Shown: positions 6,333-7,665 of the stretch, one piece after another
How the letters are laid out: the number at the start of each line of letters is the position of its first letter
How positions within the stretch are numbered: position 1 is the stretch's first letter
Assembly (NCBI GenBank): GCA_045645245.1
Contig: JAZRIK010000078.1
Location: forward strand, 1-7,665
DNA: 7,665 nucleotides
DNA from: Scatosoma sp045645245
GTDB lineage: Bacteria > Bacillota > Clostridia > Christensenellales > Borkfalkiaceae
Direction of reading: 5' to 3'
Notes under the pieces: model-generated
Told to the model about the DNA's origin: nothing
What the model saw: the letters and a program-made list of their open reading frames with translations, nothing else
Database searches by the model: none
Translations under genes and position numbers: made by a program

Positions 6333-7202
6333 TTATCGATAAAATTTCAAGCCCTTTTGCACGGAAACGGTCAAATCCAAGCCCTTGTAAAGCTCGCCGT
6401 CTAATTGCACCGTACACGGCTTTTGCGGTAAAATTTGCAGCTTCTCGCAAAGGAAATGCAGCTTTTGCGGATACTCCATAATTTTACCCTTCATCAGCGT
6501 AAGAAACGCCTTGATAATTTTTAATTTTCCGCCGATACAATCGACAATCATCGCATTGAGCTTCCCGTCATCTACTTCCGCAACCGGACAAATTTCAATA
6601 CCGCCGCCAAACTGCGCACCGTTGCAAAACGCCGCAATCAATACGTCGCGCTCTTCGCTAACGCCGTCGCTTTCCACGCGTACCTTACAGCCCTTGTAGG
6701 CGAACAAGCTTTGCAGCAAACTCATCAAATATTTTATCTTGCCTTTCAGCTTACCCCTTTGACAGCGTTCAAGTACGTCCACGTCCATACCGATACCGCC
6801 CACGTTCATACACCGTTTATCCCCCACCTGTAAATAATCGGTCGGCTTGGCTTCGCTGGTCAAAATCAGCTCCATCGCCTTTTGCGGATCGAGTGGCAAA
6901 CCCGCCTTTTCCGCAAAATCATTCCCCGTGCCTGCGGGAATGAGTCCCAAATTACACGCGGACGGGTCCGCGAGCCCGTTGAGTACTTCGTGCAGCGTAC
7001 CGTCGCCGCCGTGCGCAATAATTTCGCTTGCGCCGTTTTCCGTCAGCGTTTTCGCAATATTCGTCGCGTCGCCCACACCCGTAGAAAGGTGCGTTTCAAA
7101 CTTCGCGCCAAAACCACTCAAAACCGATTGAATAATTTCCAAACTCTTATGCGAATTATTTTTACCTGCGGTTGGATTAGAAATTACGTGATACGTCTTC
7201 AT
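6333..7202 (-). CDS. Diacylglycerol kinase family lipid kinase (DagK/YegS-like)
   Basis: The protein has 289 residues, a normal length for soluble bacterial lipid kinases of the diacylglycerol kinase catalytic family. Visible motifs are: NPTAGK (residues 9-14) in the nucleotide-binding domain, the signature GGDGTLHEVLNGL (65-77), PAGTGNDFA (89-97), NVGGIGMD (133-140), and FGGGIEICPVAEVDDG (198-213), with QLDGE (266-270) carrying the Asp expected at the active site. The enzyme likely phosphorylates diacylglycerol released during lipoteichoic acid synthesis, returning phosphatidic acid to phospholipid synthesis at the membrane face (family knowledge). Some relatives use other lipids, so the substrate is not certain. 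ATG 7202 has AAGGAAGG about 6 nt upstream. It is the first gene of the unit, transcribed from a promoter at 7269-7297 divergent from the CCA-adding enzyme gene. Confidence 0.92.
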   Translation of the reverse strand: MKTYHVISNPTAGKNNSHKSLEIIQSVLSGFGAKFETHLSTGVGDATNIAKTLTENGASEIIAHGGDGTLHEVLNGLADPSACNLGLIPAGTGNDFAEKAGLPLDPQKAMELILTSEAKPTDYLQVGDKRCMNVGGIGMDVDVLERCQRGKLKGKIKYLMSLLQSLFAYKGCKVRVESDGVSEERDVLIAAFCNGAQFGGGIEICPVAEVDDGKLNAMIVDCIGGKLKIIKAFLTLMKGKIMEYPQKLHFLCEKLQILPQKPCTVQLDGELYKGLDLTVSVQKGLKFYR

Positions 7203-7268
7203 ATCGTTCCTTCCTTTGTAAAGCTATTTTATCGCAAAACGCAATCTTTGCAAAAAAATATTAAATAT

Positions 7269-7297
7269 ATTATATAACACTTTGCGAAGAATTGCAA
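7269..7297 (-). promoter_or_regulatory. Promoter of the lipid kinase-phosphatase-ROK kinase unit
   Basis: On the minus strand TTGCAA (7297-7292), a 17-nt spacer and a perfect TATAAT (7274-7269) predict a start near 7262, about 60 nt before the ATG. The -35 matches consensus at 4 of 6 positions and is the same palindromic hexamer used by the divergent promoter. Confidence 0.7.
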
Positions 7298-7320
7298 TTT
7301 ATTTTCAATTTTGTTATACT
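7292..7320 (+). promoter_or_regulatory. Promoter of the CCA-adding enzyme gene
   Basis: TTGCAA (7292-7297), a 17-nt spacer and TATACT (7315-7320), with TGT directly before the -10 giving an extended -10. The start is predicted near 7327, about 26 nt before the ATG. An A6/T7 tract (7329-7341) lies in the leader. Confidence 0.68.
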
Positions 7321-7352
7321 GTTATTATAAAAAATTTTTTTCGGAGTGAATT

Positions 7353-7665
7353 ATGCGCCGCATTTTGCCTAACAGTTTAATCGCTTTGGCACAAGCCTGC
7401 CCCACGCCCTTGTACGTAGTGGGCGGCAGCGTGCGCGATTTTTTAGCGGGTCTTACCCCCAACACCCCTACGCGCGATTTGGATATTTGCGCCCCTATCG
7501 ACGCGCAAGCGTTTGCTTCGCTTGCAACGGACAACGGATTTACCGTCCGCGCCCTTTTCAAAAATACGGGTACGATCAAATTACAAGACACCGATAAAAA
7601 CGATTTCGAGTTTAGCTGTTTTCGCTCGGATAAATACGTACGCGGCACCCATGTACCCGTTGAAA
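7353..7665 (+). CDS. cca: CCA-adding tRNA nucleotidyltransferase (class II), 5' part
   Basis: The frame is open from ATG 7353 to the right edge, giving 104 residues of the N-terminal catalytic head. GGAG (7343-7346) sits 6 nt upstream. The sequence LYVVGGSVRDFLAG (20-33) is the class II nucleotidyltransferase signature, RDLDIC (41-46) supplies the two metal-binding aspartates D42 and D44, and FEFSCFRSDKY with RGTHVPVE (to residue 104) matches the next conserved block. The enzyme repairs or adds the 3' CCA of tRNAs without a template. The alternative is the related poly(A) polymerase; the missing C-terminal part would decide, although in Gram-positive bacteria the CCA-adding enzyme is the usual member. 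It is divergent from the lipid kinase gene with a shared promoter region. The only complete tRNA in this window encodes its CCA, so the enzyme would act there in repair. Confidence 0.88.
   Translation, partial: MRRILPNSLIALAQACPTPLYVVGGSVRDFLAGLTPNTPTRDLDICAPIDAQAFASLATDNGFTVRALFKNTGTIKLQDTDKNDFEFSCFRSDKYVRGTHVPVE

Overview
The window looks like a chromosomal stretch from a Gram-positive, Clostridia-like member of the Bacillota. The reasons are strong AGGAG ribosome-binding sites, consensus sigma-A promoters with 17-nt spacers, intrinsic terminators, a PadR/HAAS (DUF1700)/DUF4097 cassette, and a SpoIIE-type phosphatase. Most genes are of middling G+C content, while the intergenic DNA and one lipoprotein gene are clearly A+T-rich. 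No finer taxonomic call is possible from the sequence alone.

Layout, left to right. (1) 1-1746, plus strand: the 3' part of a PadR-family regulator, a HAAS-domain membrane protein and a DUF4097 beta-repeat membrane protein. They are translationally coupled by overlapping stop and start codons and end at a strong hairpin terminator (1764-1800). (2) 1823-2581, minus: a ZIP-family metal transporter with its own extended -10 promoter. (3) 2760-3733, plus: a consensus promoter and an unrecognised A+T-rich lipoprotein gene. Its reading frame continues through a tRNA terminator hairpin and 13 nt into an antisense tRNA gene. (4) 3721-4085, minus: a complete tRNA-Arg(ACG) gene with encoded CCA. Its promoter lies about 260 nt upstream, and the space between holds broken copies of the tRNA's own 5' half, direct repeats and an A+T hairpin. 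(5) 4174-7202, minus: a likely operon of a diacylglycerol-kinase-family lipid kinase, a PAS plus SpoIIE/RsbU-type PP2C phosphatase with a four-cysteine cluster, and a ROK-family sugar kinase (glucokinase type). (6) 7353 to the right edge, plus: the 5' part of a CCA-adding tRNA nucleotidyltransferase, divergent from the lipid kinase gene.

How the genes may work together: the first cassette is a typical PadR-controlled envelope module of unknown function. The lipid kinase, phosphatase and sugar kinase are spaced as one transcription unit but do not form an obvious pathway; lipid recycling, signalling and glucose phosphorylation are separate housekeeping jobs. I do not see a CRISPR array, insertion sequence, toxin-antitoxin pair or recognisable defence system. 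The most unusual parts are non-coding: the tRNA-Arg locus with repeated 5' fragments, a 28-nt motif shared by two distant leaders, and two divergent promoters that appear to share one palindromic -35 hexamer.
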